NCBI GenBank assembly: GCA_964016415.1
Contig: OZ024666.1
Location: 1,903,310 to 1,967,309, forward strand
Reading direction: 5' to 3'
From: Erwinia sp.
GTDB taxonomy: Bacteria; Pseudomonadota; Gammaproteobacteria; Enterobacterales; Enterobacteriaceae
Length of the DNA stretch: 64,000 bases
Each line of letters opens with the position of its first letter. Position 1 is the stretch's first letter. Below are positions 22,506 through 33,373 of this stretch, piece after piece. The notes under the pieces are model-generated. The model saw only the letters and a program-made list of their open reading frames with translations. It did no database searches and was not told where the DNA came from. The position numbers and the translations under genes were made by a program.

Positions 22506-23111
22506 TCAGTTTTTCCAGATCAATTTGCTGATTGTCCAGTTTTGTAAAATATCATCCGGCGGCATAATACTTTCTGGTCCATTCCATTTGCCATTAAACA
22601 GATAACTGATGTGGTGACTATCCATTGCCTGGCATAACACGCCGTCAAGGTTTCTCTCGTTATTTTTCACACAAGAACCAAAAGCCTCTTCATATAATTT
22701 ACTGAATGGCAAATCAATTTTGGCTCCCTGGTCCGTGGTGATAGCACTGTCCATTACTATCACCTGGCTGACGTACTTGCCTCCGGATATTTCTATCATC
22801 ACACGGTTATCTTTCATCGCCTGAAAAAATGCTATCACCTGCCCTTTCTCGCTACGCATACCTTTCCGCAAGGTATAATCACCCCCCAGGGCCTGCTGAA
22901 TAGCATCTGTCGTCATAGGTGTTGCACGGTTAATGGTGCCCACGCCACTTTCACTGATTTCGATTGAGTGACCAAACCAGTTCCATGGGGCCAGACTGGA
23001 CCATGACCAACCGCCTGATGTCTGCTCAACCACAGCTTGATCTGATGAGGTATCAGCACATCCCGCCATTACCAACGCCAGCGCAATCAGTACCGGACGA
23101 ACATTTTTCAT
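22506..23111 (-). CDS. yfeY: YfeY, sigma-E regulated lipoprotein
   Basis: 201-residue lipoprotein. Signal peptide MKNVRPVLIALALVMAGC with the lipobox VMAGC; the mature protein starts at that Cys and has Asp at +3 (CAD). The rest (SWSSLAPWNWFGHSIEISES and a Cys pair near residues 152 and 166) resembles E. coli YfeY, known as an RpoE-regulated lipoprotein of unknown function. The start at 23111 was chosen because GGAGC precedes it and it gives a proper signal peptide. A sigma-E-type promoter lies just upstream. E. coli yfeX and yfeZ are not next to it here. Confidence 0.85.
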   Translation of the reverse strand: MKNVRPVLIALALVMAGCADTSSDQAVVEQTSGGWSWSSLAPWNWFGHSIEISESGVGTINRATPMTTDAIQQALGGDYTLRKGMRSEKGQVIAFFQAMKDNRVMIEISGGKYVSQVIVMDSAITTDQGAKIDLPFSKLYEEAFGSCVKNNERNLDGVLCQAMDSHHISYLFNGKWNGPESIMPPDDILQNWTISKLIWKN

Positions 23112-23149
23112 TACTGCTCCTGTTATCAGCAAGTTTCAAACCTTTCTCG

Positions 23150-23176
23150 TTGGAGTACCCGGCAGAGAAAAAGTTT
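23150..23176 (-). promoter_or_regulatory. Candidate sigma-E promoter of yfeY
   Basis: On the minus strand AAACTT (23171-23176), 16 bp, then TCCAA (23150-23154), close to the RpoE pattern GGAACTT-N16-TCAAA. The predicted start is about 33 bp before the yfeY ATG. The E. coli orthologue is sigma-E regulated. Confidence 0.6.
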
Positions 23177-23215
23177 TATTCTGCTGCGCAAAGTGAGAAA
23201 AATGTCAGGGTTGAG

Positions 23216-23641
23216 TTAATACTCTCTGTCTTCGATTAAACGTTTACCCAGTAATCGCGTTTCCTGGGTTTCATAATCAAGTTTTTCGTAAAAGCCCAAT
23301 ACCGCATCGTTCTCTTCACGTACCATGATGTGAATTTTCGGACAGCCTCTGGCTATCAATTTTTTTTCCAGTCTATTAATCAGCGCGTTGGCAAACCCTC
23401 TTCCCTGATAGTCAGGATGCACCCCCAGATAATAAGCGGCACCACGATGACCATCGTATCCCCCCATCAGCGTACCAACGATTTCCCCTCCCACCACTGC
23501 CACCAAAAAAAGATCAGGGTCATGATGTAACTTACGCTCAATATCCATTTCGGGATCATTCCAGGGGCGCAGCAGATCACAACGCTCCCAAAGGGTAATT
23601 ACCTCTTCAAAATCGTCCTGTCTGAAAACACGAATCTCCAT
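23216..23641 (-). CDS. ypeA: GNAT acetyltransferase YpeA
   Basis: 141 residues, GNAT fold. The acetyl-CoA pyrophosphate loop is in [18 protein letters not shown] (Q-x-x-G-x-G/A), and motif B follows ([18 protein letters not shown]). It matches E. coli YpeA in length and place. Acceptor substrate unknown; the fold resembles RimI-type N-acetyltransferases. In E. coli amiA follows ypeA; here hemF follows directly on the other strand. Confidence 0.9.
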   Translation of the reverse strand: MEIRVFRQDDFEEVITLWERCDLLRPWNDPEMDIERKLHHDPDLFLVAVVGGEIVGTLMGGYDGHRGAAYYLGVHPDYQGRGFANALINRLEKKLIARGCPKIHIMVREENDAVLGFYEKLDYETQETRLLGKRLIEDREY

Positions 23642-23709
23642 CCTCTGCCTCTGATAGCTTGACTGTTTTGCCGATTATCGCGTTTTATCGGTTTGGTGCA
23701 AGTCTGTAA

Positions 23710-24777
<1,068 letters not shown>

Positions 24778-24853
24778 CCACTGGCTGAGAATGTACTAAC
24801 TTACTGATGTTTTGCACGATTTATTATCACTGCTACACTTTCTGCACAGTAAT

Positions 24854-24893
24854 GGCAATGTATTCTGCATTGCCTTGCTATCAATTGATAGCA
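24854..24893. promoter_or_regulatory. Two adjacent dyads upstream of talA
   Basis: GGCAATG (24854-24860) with CATTGCC (24868-24874), then the perfect 18-bp palindrome TGCTATCAATTGATAGCA (24876-24893), about 130 bp before talA. Back-to-back dyads suggest operator sites, but no specific regulator is assigned. Confidence 0.45.
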
Positions 24894-25023
24894 CAGCATC
24901 TTTCGACTAGCACAAATAAGTTCTACCCGTCATAAGATTATCAGTGCTTTCACTGAAAACCCCATCTGATACCAGCCGTTATTGCTTTTTTTCATCACTA
25001 TTGTCACTTAGCAGGAGCCAAAG

Positions 25024-25986
25024 ATGAATCAGCTTGATGCATTAAAACTATTTACCACTGTTGTTGCAGACAGTGGTGATATAGAGGCGATACGCCATTA
25101 TCATCCTGAAGATGCAACCACCAATCCTTCCCTAATTTTAAAAGCCGCGGGACTTTCAGCCTGTCAGCCGTTGATTACGGAAGCGACTGATTATGCACGG
25201 CAACAAGGAGGCAGCAGAGAAACACAATTGATTAATGCCTGTGATCGTGTTGCGATCAATGTCGGTATCGAAATTTTAAACAGTATACCAGGACGGATTT
25301 CCACTGAAGTAGATGCCCGACTCTCTTTTGACCGGGGAATGTGTGTCACTAAAGCGGAAAAATTGATCCGCATGTATGAAGAACGTGGTATTGACCGCTC
25401 AAGAGTGCTGATCAAGCTTGCGGCCACCTGGGAAGGTATTCGCGCTGCCGAAGAGCTGGAAAAAAAAGGCATTCATTGTAATCTGACCTTATTGTTCTCT
25501 TTTGCCCAGGCTCGTGCCTGTGCTGAAGCCGGGGTATTTCTTATCTCTCCCTTTGTCGGACGCATCTACGACTGGTATCAGACTAAAGATCCGCAGTCAG
25601 ACTATGATGTTGCCAATGACCCTGGTGTTGCCTCGGTGCGCAATATATATCAGTACTACAAACAACACCGTTACGAGACTATTATTATGGGGGCCAGCTT
25701 CCGCAATCCCGAACAGGTATTAGCGCTGGCAGGTTGCGACAGGTTGACGATTTCCCCGGAGTTACTGCGCGTATTACAACAAAGTGAGCACCCTGTTAAA
25801 CGACAGTTGGTTCCCTCAACAAACGTGCTGACCCCACCCAGCCCGATGAGTGAAGCTGAATTTCGCTGGCAGCATAACGAGGATGCGATGGCAGAGGAAA
25901 AACTGGCAGAAGGAATCAGACTGTTAGCCCGGGATCAGCGTCTGCTGGAGGCGTTATTATTGAACCACTTAGAAGCATCGGTCTGA
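25024..25986 (+). CDS. talA: Transaldolase A
   Basis: Pentose phosphate pathway enzyme transferring a dihydroxyacetone unit from sedoheptulose-7-P to glyceraldehyde-3-P. 320 residues (E. coli TalA 316, TalB 317). The Schiff-base lysine is in [13 protein letters not shown] (about residue 132); ATTNPSLI and [11 protein letters not shown] are family signatures. AGGAGCC ribosome site. The A rather than B assignment rests on position between the cys/hemF and narQ blocks. The partner tktB and upstream maeB found in E. coli are missing. Confidence 0.9.
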   Translation: MNQLDALKLFTTVVADSGDIEAIRHYHPEDATTNPSLILKAAGLSACQPLITEATDYARQQGGSRETQLINACDRVAINVGIEILNSIPGRISTEVDARLSFDRGMCVTKAEKLIRMYEERGIDRSRVLIKLAATWEGIRAAEELEKKGIHCNLTLLFSFAQARACAEAGVFLISPFVGRIYDWYQTKDPQSDYDVANDPGVASVRNIYQYYKQHRYETIIMGASFRNPEQVLALAGCDRLTISPELLRVLQQSEHPVKRQLVPSTNVLTPPSPMSEAEFRWQHNEDAMAEEKLAEGIRLLARDQRLLEALLLNHLEASV

Positions 25987-25999
25987 AGCAAAATCCAGG

Positions 26000-26035
26000 C
26001 ATGTTGTCGACGGTATTTTTACCGACGACAACATG
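26000..26035. terminator. Strong hairpin between convergent talA and ansP
   Basis: A 15-bp stem with one A/A mismatch and a TTTT loop: CATGTTGTCG-A-CGGTA and TACCG-A-CGACAACATG. It lies 14 bp after the talA stop and 31 bp after the ansP stop on the other strand. The T tract is weak on both sides, but the position suggests a bidirectional terminator. Confidence 0.65.
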
Positions 26036-26065
26036 ATTTATCTCACGAAAAATGAGGGTGCAGGC

Positions 26066-27532
26066 TTATTCTCCTGATGGCACTTTCATCTGATGTTCAG
26101 TTTCTGCAACCGCATGCACCCGGCGACGCACACCGAACCAGCCAATCACCAGTACAACAGCAATGAGTGGGATCGCCGCTATCGTATAAGTCCCATTTGG
26201 ATAATCAAATGCCATCAGCACCAGCACACTAAACAAAAATAGCAGTGTCAGCCAGGAGGTGAAAGGAGCGCCAGGCAATTTGAAACTGATATCTTCTGCT
26301 TTCCCTTGTTTGATGGCTTTACGTAAGCGTAACTGGCATAAAATGATAAATCCCCATGAGGTGATGATGCCGAGCGAGGCGATATTCAGCACAATCTCAA
26401 ATACCTGAGAAGGTACGATATAGTTGAGGTAAACACCCACAATATAAACGCCAATGGTTGCCAGAATACCCATGTAAGGTACCTTATGTCGGCTCATTTT
26501 CGACATAAATTTCGGCGCAGAGCCCCCCATCGACATCGAACGTAAAATGCGTCCGGTAGAGTATAACCCTGAGTTGAGGCTTGAGAGCGCCGCACTCAGT
26601 ACTACGATATTCATAATGCTGCCGACATAAGGAACACCAAGTTTACTAAAGAAAGTGACAAACGGGCTTTGTCCCGCCTGATAAGCATTCCACGGTAATA
26701 ACAGTACCAAAAGCACCACCGATCCGACATAAAACAACCCAATACGCCAGATGACACTGTTTATCGCTTTAGGTAACATCGTTTTAGGATCTTTGCACTC
26801 TCCTGCCGCCGTTCCAACTAACTCAATCGAAGCAAAAGCGAAGACAACACCCTGGACAAGGACTAAAGCAGGTAACAGACCATGAGGAAAGAAACCGCCA
26901 TTATCGCTGATCAGATGAAATCCGGTGGTATTACCATCAAGTGGTTTGCCACTGCCGAGGAAAACGGTTCCCACCACCAGAAAAACGACGATAGCCAACA
27001 CTTTGATCAAAGCAAACCAGAACTCCATCTCAGCAAACCATTTCACACCGATCATGTTCATGGTTCCTACAATCGCCAGTGCGCCCAATGCGAATACCCA
27101 CTGTGGAACATCACCAAATGCCCCCCAGTAATGCATGTAAAGCGCTACGGCTGTGATATCAACAATCCCGGTCATCGCCCAGTTAACAAAATACATCCAC
27201 CCTGCAACATACGAGGCTTTCTCCCCCATAAATTCACGGGCATACGAAACAAAGCTGCCACTGGAGGGACGATGAAGAACCAGTTCTCCTAAGGCCCTTA
27301 AAATAAAAAATGAAAATATGCCACATACGAGGTAGACCAACGCCAGTGCAGGCCCTGCGGCTTGTAAGCGTCCTCCCGCACCAAGAAACAGCCCTGTTCC
27401 GATGGCGCCGCCAATAGCAATCATCTGCACATGCCGGTTATCCATTGCTTTGTGATATCCGGAATCGTGAGAATTTAACCAACGTCTTCTGGCAGCACGT
27501 TTGTTGTCTATCGCCTTTTTATCAGCTGTCAT
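26066..27532 (-). CDS. ansP: L-asparagine permease AnsP
   Basis: Amino acid permease (APC family), 488 residues (E. coli AnsP 499), about 12 membrane helices. Signatures: [20 protein letters not shown] in helix 1, [20 protein letters not shown] in the consensus amphipathic region, and [20 protein letters not shown] at the N-terminus, nearly identical to E. coli AnsP, which imports L-asparagine by proton symport. In E. coli ansP is elsewhere on the chromosome, so its place here is a local difference. The 311-bp gap to narQ (27533-27843) shows no gene. Confidence 0.92.
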   Translation of the reverse strand: MTADKKAIDNKRAARRRWLNSHDSGYHKAMDNRHVQMIAIGGAIGTGLFLGAGGRLQAAGPALALVYLVCGIFSFFILRALGELVLHRPSSGSFVSYAREFMGEKASYVAGWMYFVNWAMTGIVDITAVALYMHYWGAFGDVPQWVFALGALAIVGTMNMIGVKWFAEMEFWFALIKVLAIVVFLVVGTVFLGSGKPLDGNTTGFHLISDNGGFFPHGLLPALVLVQGVVFAFASIELVGTAAGECKDPKTMLPKAINSVIWRIGLFYVGSVVLLVLLLPWNAYQAGQSPFVTFFSKLGVPYVGSIMNIVVLSAALSSLNSGLYSTGRILRSMSMGGSAPKFMSKMSRHKVPYMGILATIGVYIVGVYLNYIVPSQVFEIVLNIASLGIITSWGFIILCQLRLRKAIKQGKAEDISFKLPGAPFTSWLTLLFLFSVLVLMAFDYPNGTYTIAAIPLIAVVLVIGWFGVRRRVHAVAETEHQMKVPSGE

Positions 27533-27843
27533 AGTTATGCCTTACTTCTTTTTCTGTTACGACACGGAGTAGTTCACCCGCTGTCTCAACCTGTTTCTCA
27601 TTAACCAAACTATTGCGTCGCCCTGACGGTACCGCAGTAAAATAAGATTATTTTTCCCTAAAGCGCAACGAAGCGGTCAGGTTACGGCGAAGCATCCTAC
27701 TCCTTCCCGTACCCTGACGCAAAAGTTCTGATTGTTCATGCTGATGTTTGACTTTTTTCCCTAAATTCACCCAAAACTAACCAAGGTCAGTCTTTCTCCA
27801 CCGATTGCCGCGTACAATTTGCTTTCTCTTCGTTTAGGACCAG

Positions 27844-29568
27844 ATGATGTCGAAACGTTCTTTGACTACCAGCATGGCATGGGCTCTGCTTGCAATTGTT
27901 TTACTGGCAATGGTTTCCGGTGGGCTGGCACTAATAACGCTTTCTGCCAGCTTAAAAGATGCCGAAGCGATCAATATTGCCGGTTCACTGCGCATGCAAA
28001 GCTATCGGATGGTATGGGATGCCAGGTATGACCCTGCTGAGATGGATAATGACATCAAACATTACCAATTGACGCTTGATGCGCCTCCGTTGCGGAATCT
28101 TGATCGTTACTACGTTCCTGATGCTGTGCGCGGACGTTATCATTCATTGATCGCTACCTGGCTGAGACTCAAACCTGAATTGCAGGCAGGACAGACCGCC
28201 TCTTACCAGCAAAATCTCGCACAGCATGTTGAAGAGATTGACCATTTTGTGCTGGCGCTGCAACGCTGGGCTGAGCAGAAAATGATGCTGGTGGTTGGCA
28301 CCGGGGTCAGCGGTTTTATTATGATCATGTTACTGGCTTTCTGGATCTTGCGATTCGTTCGTCACCAGATTGTCGGCCCTCTGGAAAAATTACTGACAGC
28401 CAGTCAGCAAATTGAGCAGGCACAATTCCAGCATTTGCCACTGGATACTCTGCTGCAAAACGAATTGGGTGTACTGGCACGAGCATTTACTCAAATGTCC
28501 ACCGAAGTAGCCCGCCACTATCATGATTTAGAGGACCGGGTGCGCGAAAAAACCTGCGACCTGCGCCAGGCTAATCGTCGGTTATCACTGCTCTATCGTT
28601 GTGCCAAGACCTTGAGCAGTCAGCCTGACCCGACGCGTTCTATCCCGCTGGTAATGGATAAAATCTTACAACATAACAGCATCGCAGCACTGCATCTTGA
28701 TGTACCTCCTGGATGGGATATCGCTGCAGGTAGTGAGGATTCCACATTAAGCTGGCAAACCCTGCCAGTGAAAGTAACACCCGCAATCACCGGTAAGTTT
28801 TGCTGGCAATCATCCAACAGCGAACCTCATTTGATGCAAGGATTGGTTTCCATGCTTGAGCGTTCCCTGTTGCTGGAACAGACGCAAAAAAAAGTACAGC
28901 ATTTGTTAGTGATGGAAGAGCGCACAATCATTGCACGAGAACTGCATGACTCGCTGGCTCAATCACTCACCTATCTGCGCATCCAGGTCTTACGTCTGAA
29001 ACGTTTGATGCCTGATACCCAACACCAGTGTCTTGACGTTGTCAGTGATATTGAACAAGCTCTGAGCGGTGCTTACCGCCAGCTGCGAGAGTTACTCACC
29101 ACTTTTCGACTCTCGATCGCTCCCGCCGATCTACCGACAGCGCTGGAGCAAGTCATCACCCCATTGCGCCATCAAAGCCAGGCGGTCATTTCATTGACAG
29201 GTGTAGCAGACTGCCAGCGACTTGAGGGCCAGCGTCTGGTGCATATACTACAAATAGTGCGTGAAGCCCTACTCAATGCTATCAGTCATGCTGATGCCAC
29301 TGAGATCAGTGTTGATTGTCATACTCACGCTGGTGAAGAGAATGTGATTGAAATCCGGGATAATGGGTCAGGCATGCACCATCAGCAAAGCCCACCGGGA
29401 CATTATGGCTTATCTATCTTGCAGGAGCGAGCCTCCAGTCTGGGCGGTTCTCTTGCTATCAGTTCATCCCCTGGTGAGGGCACTTGCGTACGCCTGGTAT
29501 TTCCTCCATCTCCGAAACAGCAACCTGTGCATAACCCACAGCAAACCAGGCCTGCTGTATTTTTTTAA
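27844..29568 (+). CDS. narQ: Nitrate/nitrite sensor histidine kinase NarQ
   Basis: Inner-membrane sensor that phosphorylates NarL/NarP in response to nitrate and nitrite. 574 residues. TM1 about 12-35, periplasmic sensor domain with the P-box (INIAGSLRMQSYRMVWDAR), TM2 about 148-168 (GVSGFIMIMLLAFWIL), HAMP, a GAF-like/cysteine-containing linker, then HisKA_3 with the phosphorylated His in IARELHDSLAQSL and the HATPase (NAISHADA, DNGSGM, GHYGLSILQERA). Two adjacent ATGs; AGGA spacing favours the second (27847). No partner regulator gene lies in the window. The E. coli neighbour acrD is missing. Confidence 0.94.
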   Translation: MMSKRSLTTSMAWALLAIVLLAMVSGGLALITLSASLKDAEAINIAGSLRMQSYRMVWDARYDPAEMDNDIKHYQLTLDAPPLRNLDRYYVPDAVRGRYHSLIATWLRLKPELQAGQTASYQQNLAQHVEEIDHFVLALQRWAEQKMMLVVGTGVSGFIMIMLLAFWILRFVRHQIVGPLEKLLTASQQIEQAQFQHLPLDTLLQNELGVLARAFTQMSTEVARHYHDLEDRVREKTCDLRQANRRLSLLYRCAKTLSSQPDPTRSIPLVMDKILQHNSIAALHLDVPPGWDIAAGSEDSTLSWQTLPVKVTPAITGKFCWQSSNSEPHLMQGLVSMLERSLLLEQTQKKVQHLLVMEERTIIARELHDSLAQSLTYLRIQVLRLKRLMPDTQHQCLDVVSDIEQALSGAYRQLRELLTTFRLSIAPADLPTALEQVITPLRHQSQAVISLTGVADCQRLEGQRLVHILQIVREALLNAISHADATEISVDCHTHAGEENVIEIRDNGSGMHHQQSPPGHYGLSILQERASSLGGSLAISSSPGEGTCVRLVFPPSPKQQPVHNPQQTRPAVFF

Positions 29569-29644
29569 TCATGCATACTGTCTCACCGCGAAAGAGGATG
29601 TAAACTGACTGCCGATAATTTAATACCGAATAAAGGATTCCAGT

Positions 29645-30004
29645 ATGCTGACGATGTATGGCATTAAAAACTGCGACACGATAAAAAAAGCACAGCGCTA
29701 TCTGGACACGCAGCATGTCGCTTTTCAGTTCCATGACTACCGTCAGAATGGGCTTGATGCTGAATTACTGGCAACGTTTATCAAAAAACTTGGCTGGGAA
29801 GCACTGGTCAATACCCGCGGTACGACATGGCGTAAATTGAGTGAAGAGACGCGCGCTGCGATCACTAATTCCGAGGCAGCCTCCAGGCTGATGCTTGAGC
29901 AGCCGGCGATAATCAAACGACCACTGCTGGTCAGAGAGGATGGTGAAATGCTGCTCGGGTTTAACGAGGCCACATACCAGACTTTCGCAGGAGTAGAAGA
30001 ATAA
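29645..30004 (+). CDS. yffB: YffB, ArsC/Spx-family protein
   Basis: 119 residues with a thioredoxin-like ArsC/Spx fold. [18 protein letters not shown] carries a single Cys where glutaredoxins have CxxC, and RGTTWRKL and RPLLVRED are family motifs. Function is unknown in E. coli (YffB binds glutathione in vitro, from memory). The TAA overlaps the dapE ATG by one base (TAATG), so the two genes are translationally coupled. Confidence 0.9.
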   Translation: MLTMYGIKNCDTIKKAQRYLDTQHVAFQFHDYRQNGLDAELLATFIKKLGWEALVNTRGTTWRKLSEETRAAITNSEAASRLMLEQPAIIKRPLLVREDGEMLLGFNEATYQTFAGVEE

Positions 30005-31134
30005 TGAGCAGTTGTCCGGTTATCGAATTAGCTCAGCAATTGCTCCGTCGTCGTTCTCTCAGCCCTGATGATGCAGGTTGTCAGGCACTGCTAATCGCCA
30101 GGTTAGAGGCTATCGGCTTTACCATTGAGTCTATGCCCTTCGGTGATACGCTTAATTTTTGGGCATGGCGCGGAGAGGGGGAAACACTTGCATTCGCAGG
30201 CCATACGGACATTGTTCCGGCGGGAAATGAAGCCTTATGGAATAGCCCTCCCTTTGAACCTGCCATACGCGATGGATTCCTTTATGGTCGGGGAGCAGCA
30301 GATATGAAAGGTTCGCTGGCTGCCATGGTTGTCGCCGCCGAACGTTTTGTTGCCCAGCACCCTGAACATCGTGGACGTCTTGCTTTTTTGATTACCTCTG
30401 ATGAAGAAGCGAGCGCGGCTGATGGTACGGTTAAAGTCGTCGAAAAACTAATGGCAAGAAAGGAACGCGTCGACTACTGTCTGGTGGGTGAACCGTCAAG
30501 CACCAATACGGTAGGGGATGTAGTAAAAAATGGACGCCGTGGGTCAATCACTGCCAATCTGACGGTGTTCGGTACACAAGGCCACGTTGCCTACCCTCAC
30601 CTGGCAGAGAATCCACTTCATCGCGCGTTACCTGCTCTCAACGAGCTGGTCGCTACAGTATGGGATGAAGGTAATCAATTTTTCCCCCCCACCAGTATGC
30701 AAATTGCTAATATCCAGGCAGGTACAGGGAGTAACAATGTAATACCTGGGGAGTTATTTGTTCAGTTTAATTTCCGTTTCAGCACTGAATTGACAGATAA
30801 CTCGATTAAACAACAAGTTGCAGCCTTACTGGACAGGCATCATCTCAATTATAAACTGGAATGGCACTTATCAGGCCAGCCCTTTCTTACTCCTGCGGGT
30901 AAACTGGTGGACGCTGTTGTCAGCGCCATTGAACATCAGCACGATATCACCCCACAGCTCCTGACCACCGGGGGTACATCTGATGGACGGTTTATCGCAC
31001 AAATGGGAACTCAGGTTGTCGAACTCGGTCCGGTGAATGCCACAATTCACAAAGTGAATGAGTGTGTCAAAGCGGCTGATCTTCAGCTATTGAGTCGGAT
31101 TTATCAACGTATTATGGAACAGCTTATCGCATAA
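30004..31134 (+). CDS. dapE: Succinyl-diaminopimelate desuccinylase
   Basis: Di-zinc hydrolase of lysine/diaminopimelate synthesis, releasing succinate from N-succinyl-LL-DAP. 376 residues (E. coli 375). Metal ligands: His in [11 protein letters not shown] (about 66), Asp in [14 protein letters not shown] (about 99), Glu in [10 protein letters not shown] (about 134) and C-terminal His in [11 protein letters not shown] (about 349). The dimerisation domain sits between. Starts on the last base of yffB; ypfN follows after 9 bp. Confidence 0.97.
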   Translation: MSSCPVIELAQQLLRRRSLSPDDAGCQALLIARLEAIGFTIESMPFGDTLNFWAWRGEGETLAFAGHTDIVPAGNEALWNSPPFEPAIRDGFLYGRGAADMKGSLAAMVVAAERFVAQHPEHRGRLAFLITSDEEASAADGTVKVVEKLMARKERVDYCLVGEPSSTNTVGDVVKNGRRGSITANLTVFGTQGHVAYPHLAENPLHRALPALNELVATVWDEGNQFFPPTSMQIANIQAGTGSNNVIPGELFVQFNFRFSTELTDNSIKQQVAALLDRHHLNYKLEWHLSGQPFLTPAGKLVDAVVSAIEHQHDITPQLLTTGGTSDGRFIAQMGTQVVELGPVNATIHKVNECVKAADLQLLSRIYQRIMEQLIA

Positions 31135-31143
31135 GGAGCTATT

Positions 31144-31335
31144 ATGGCCTGGTTGAGGGAGTACGGCTGGATAATTGTTATTGTGATGATGGTTGGTGTG
31201 CTAGTGAACGTCTATAAAGATCTCAAGCGGATTGACCATAAGAAATTTCTGGCAAATAAGCCTAAATTACCGCCACATCGTGATTTCAATCACAAGTGGG
31301 ACGATGAAGATGACTGGCCGGAGCATAAGAAGTAA
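31144..31335 (+). CDS. ypfN: YpfN, small membrane protein (UPF0370)
   Basis: 63 residues: one N-terminal membrane segment ([16 protein letters not shown], residues 9-24) followed by a charged, proline-containing tail ([20 protein letters not shown]). It matches the conserved enterobacterial YpfN family of unknown function. AAGGAGCT lies just before the ATG, 9 bp after dapE, so it is probably co-transcribed. Confidence 0.9.
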   Translation: MAWLREYGWIIVIVMMVGVLVNVYKDLKRIDHKKFLANKPKLPPHRDFNHKWDDEDDWPEHKK

Positions 31336-31357
31336 AACAGCTTATGCCCCTGCTGCG

Positions 31358-33373
31358 TCAGGATGATAGTGTGCCGGGCTGACTACTGATTTTTATCTCT
31401 TCGAGTCTGCGCAGCCACCTCTGGCTGCGCTGAAAATCAAGAACCTGCAATTTCTGCTGAACCTCACAACGCCAGGCATGTAGCAGCGCTTTCCTGCCGG
31501 CAATCCCATTACGCTTGCATTGTTGCTGAATCGATAGTTGCCCATCAATAGCCTCAGAAAGTAACGGCATCTCTTGACTACCGCACTGCAGTAATCGCCG
31601 TAACGCTGCTTCGCTCGTTTCACGACTGCGTTGTCCCCATGCAAAACCTGCTAATTCCTGCCAGTCATCATCATCGAGAGTCATCGGCTGGAGATCAGGC
31701 TGGCATGGCACCGCATCTCTGATGTTGCGGAGTCTGACGCGCTGACAGAGTGTTAGCGCTGCCGGCGTCAGAGGTAGAATGGCCATTGCAGTGCAACAAC
31801 CGCTACTGGCTTCAGGTTTATTGCCGATCCTCACCAATTGAAAACCGCAGGCCTGCCAGAATGACCACAGTTCATCAGTGAAGCCAAAACTGACAGAAAA
31901 AAAATCTATTTCTTCTGCGTATCTCAGGCAATTCGCGACCATTGCTCTGCCTGCTCCCTGACGACGTAAGGCTGGCATCACCGCAATACGTGCAATCCGA
32001 CGAGAGCGCATCTGTGCCGCTTCAGGAAACCCGGCATGAGCAGCCAGCGACTGTGCCACCAGACTACCACGCGGGCGGCGAAATCCGGCCCATACTGCAT
32101 AAGCCAGGGTTTCAGGGAGCTCACCTTCATCGACCAGCCACATCCCGCCCTGAACAATCTGATCTTGTTTCAGAACGCAGAAATGCATGCCCGGTGCATC
32201 CATCATGCGCCGCAGATCAAGTGGCGTAGTGCGGTAATGCGCATAAGCCAGCATTCGGTATAATGCACAGAGTGTCACAGCTTCCTGCTGCCAGTCAGCC
32301 TGACGGGGAAATGAGAGAGTATATTTGCCGGACCCCGCAACCGGAATCTCATCCTCAAACAACAGTAACTGATTGATGAAACGCTCGAGTGGATCGTCAG
32401 GCGCCCAGCGCTGCGGTGCGGTCAACGACACTACGGAGACATCAGGTAATCCATCACACAATTTCAACAGGAATCCCCGGCCAGTGCCTTCATAGCCCTG
32501 CAGGGTAGTCATCAGTAAAACCCGGGGAAAACAGAGGGCCAGTCTCTTCAGCAGAGGGGCCGGGATGGCTGCTGCCTCATCAACGATCAGCCAGTCAGCC
32601 TGGGGTACCTGAAGCTGACACTGGGCCAGCAACTCGTCTGGTGCGATAAAATTCACCGGCCTTTCGGCAAACTGTTGTAAAACCTCGATTGATACTCTGG
32701 CTGGTGCGGTGATCAGACACTCTCCAGTCCATCGGGCAACTAACTTTCCTGCCAGCGCTGATTTACCTCTGCCCCGTGGCGCTATCAGTGCTGTGATACC
32801 TGCAGGTGTCTGCAGAAGCTGCTGTAACAGTTGCTGCTGTTCATCGCGATTTTCTTTCCAGGCAGGAAAGTCAGGTAATCGCGTACATACCGAAACAAGT
32901 GGCGCTGTTTCATGTTGCCGGACTGTCACGACATTCACATCTTTAGCGACCAAACACTGAAACCAACGGATAAAATGGGGTGAGGGCACAGGAGTATTAC
33001 CTTCTGTCCAGCGTAAGCTATCGCAATCTTTCTGCTGTGGCCATGCTGACCACTCAGGAACCAGCATGATCAGCCAGCTCCCGGGTTGCAGGGTTCCGGC
33101 GATGATCGCCAGTGCTTCGACATTCAACCCGCTGCGCGCATCAAACACCGCATGAAGAAATTCACGTCCCAGTAATCCACGCGCCTGAGTCATCGCACAA
33201 TCTGTCTCAGGAGCAGCAGCGTCGCCGAGCCATAACCAGTCACCCTTCAACCGGGTTTTGAGACTGGCAATCTGCGAAGCAGACCATTTCTTATCACCAC
33301 TGAGCAACAACAGACGACGAATTCCCTGCTGCTTCATGATACGGCTTTGCTGAATTAAGTCTCTGTCGTTCAT
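31358..33373 (-). CDS. tmcA: tRNA(Met) cytidine acetyltransferase
   Basis: Makes N4-acetylcytidine at the wobble position of elongator tRNA-Met using acetyl-CoA and ATP/GTP. 671 residues (E. coli 671). An N-terminal domain of unknown function, then a helicase-like ATPase domain with Walker A IAPRGRGKSALAGKLVARW (about 194) and Walker B WLIVDEAAAIPAP (about 264), a GNAT domain (RIARIAVMPALRRQGAGRAM, about 455-475) and a C-terminal tRNA-binding region. ATGA overlap with ypfJ upstream indicates coupling. E. coli ypfH, normally between ypfN and tmcA, is absent. Confidence 0.94.
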   Translation of the reverse strand: MNDRDLIQQSRIMKQQGIRRLLLLSGDKKWSASQIASLKTRLKGDWLWLGDAAAPETDCAMTQARGLLGREFLHAVFDARSGLNVEALAIIAGTLQPGSWLIMLVPEWSAWPQQKDCDSLRWTEGNTPVPSPHFIRWFQCLVAKDVNVVTVRQHETAPLVSVCTRLPDFPAWKENRDEQQQLLQQLLQTPAGITALIAPRGRGKSALAGKLVARWTGECLITAPARVSIEVLQQFAERPVNFIAPDELLAQCQLQVPQADWLIVDEAAAIPAPLLKRLALCFPRVLLMTTLQGYEGTGRGFLLKLCDGLPDVSVVSLTAPQRWAPDDPLERFINQLLLFEDEIPVAGSGKYTLSFPRQADWQQEAVTLCALYRMLAYAHYRTTPLDLRRMMDAPGMHFCVLKQDQIVQGGMWLVDEGELPETLAYAVWAGFRRPRGSLVAQSLAAHAGFPEAAQMRSRRIARIAVMPALRRQGAGRAMVANCLRYAEEIDFFSVSFGFTDELWSFWQACGFQLVRIGNKPEASSGCCTAMAILPLTPAALTLCQRVRLRNIRDAVPCQPDLQPMTLDDDDWQELAGFAWGQRSRETSEAALRRLLQCGSQEMPLLSEAIDGQLSIQQQCKRNGIAGRKALLHAWRCEVQQKLQVLDFQRSQRWLRRLEEIKISSQPGTLSS

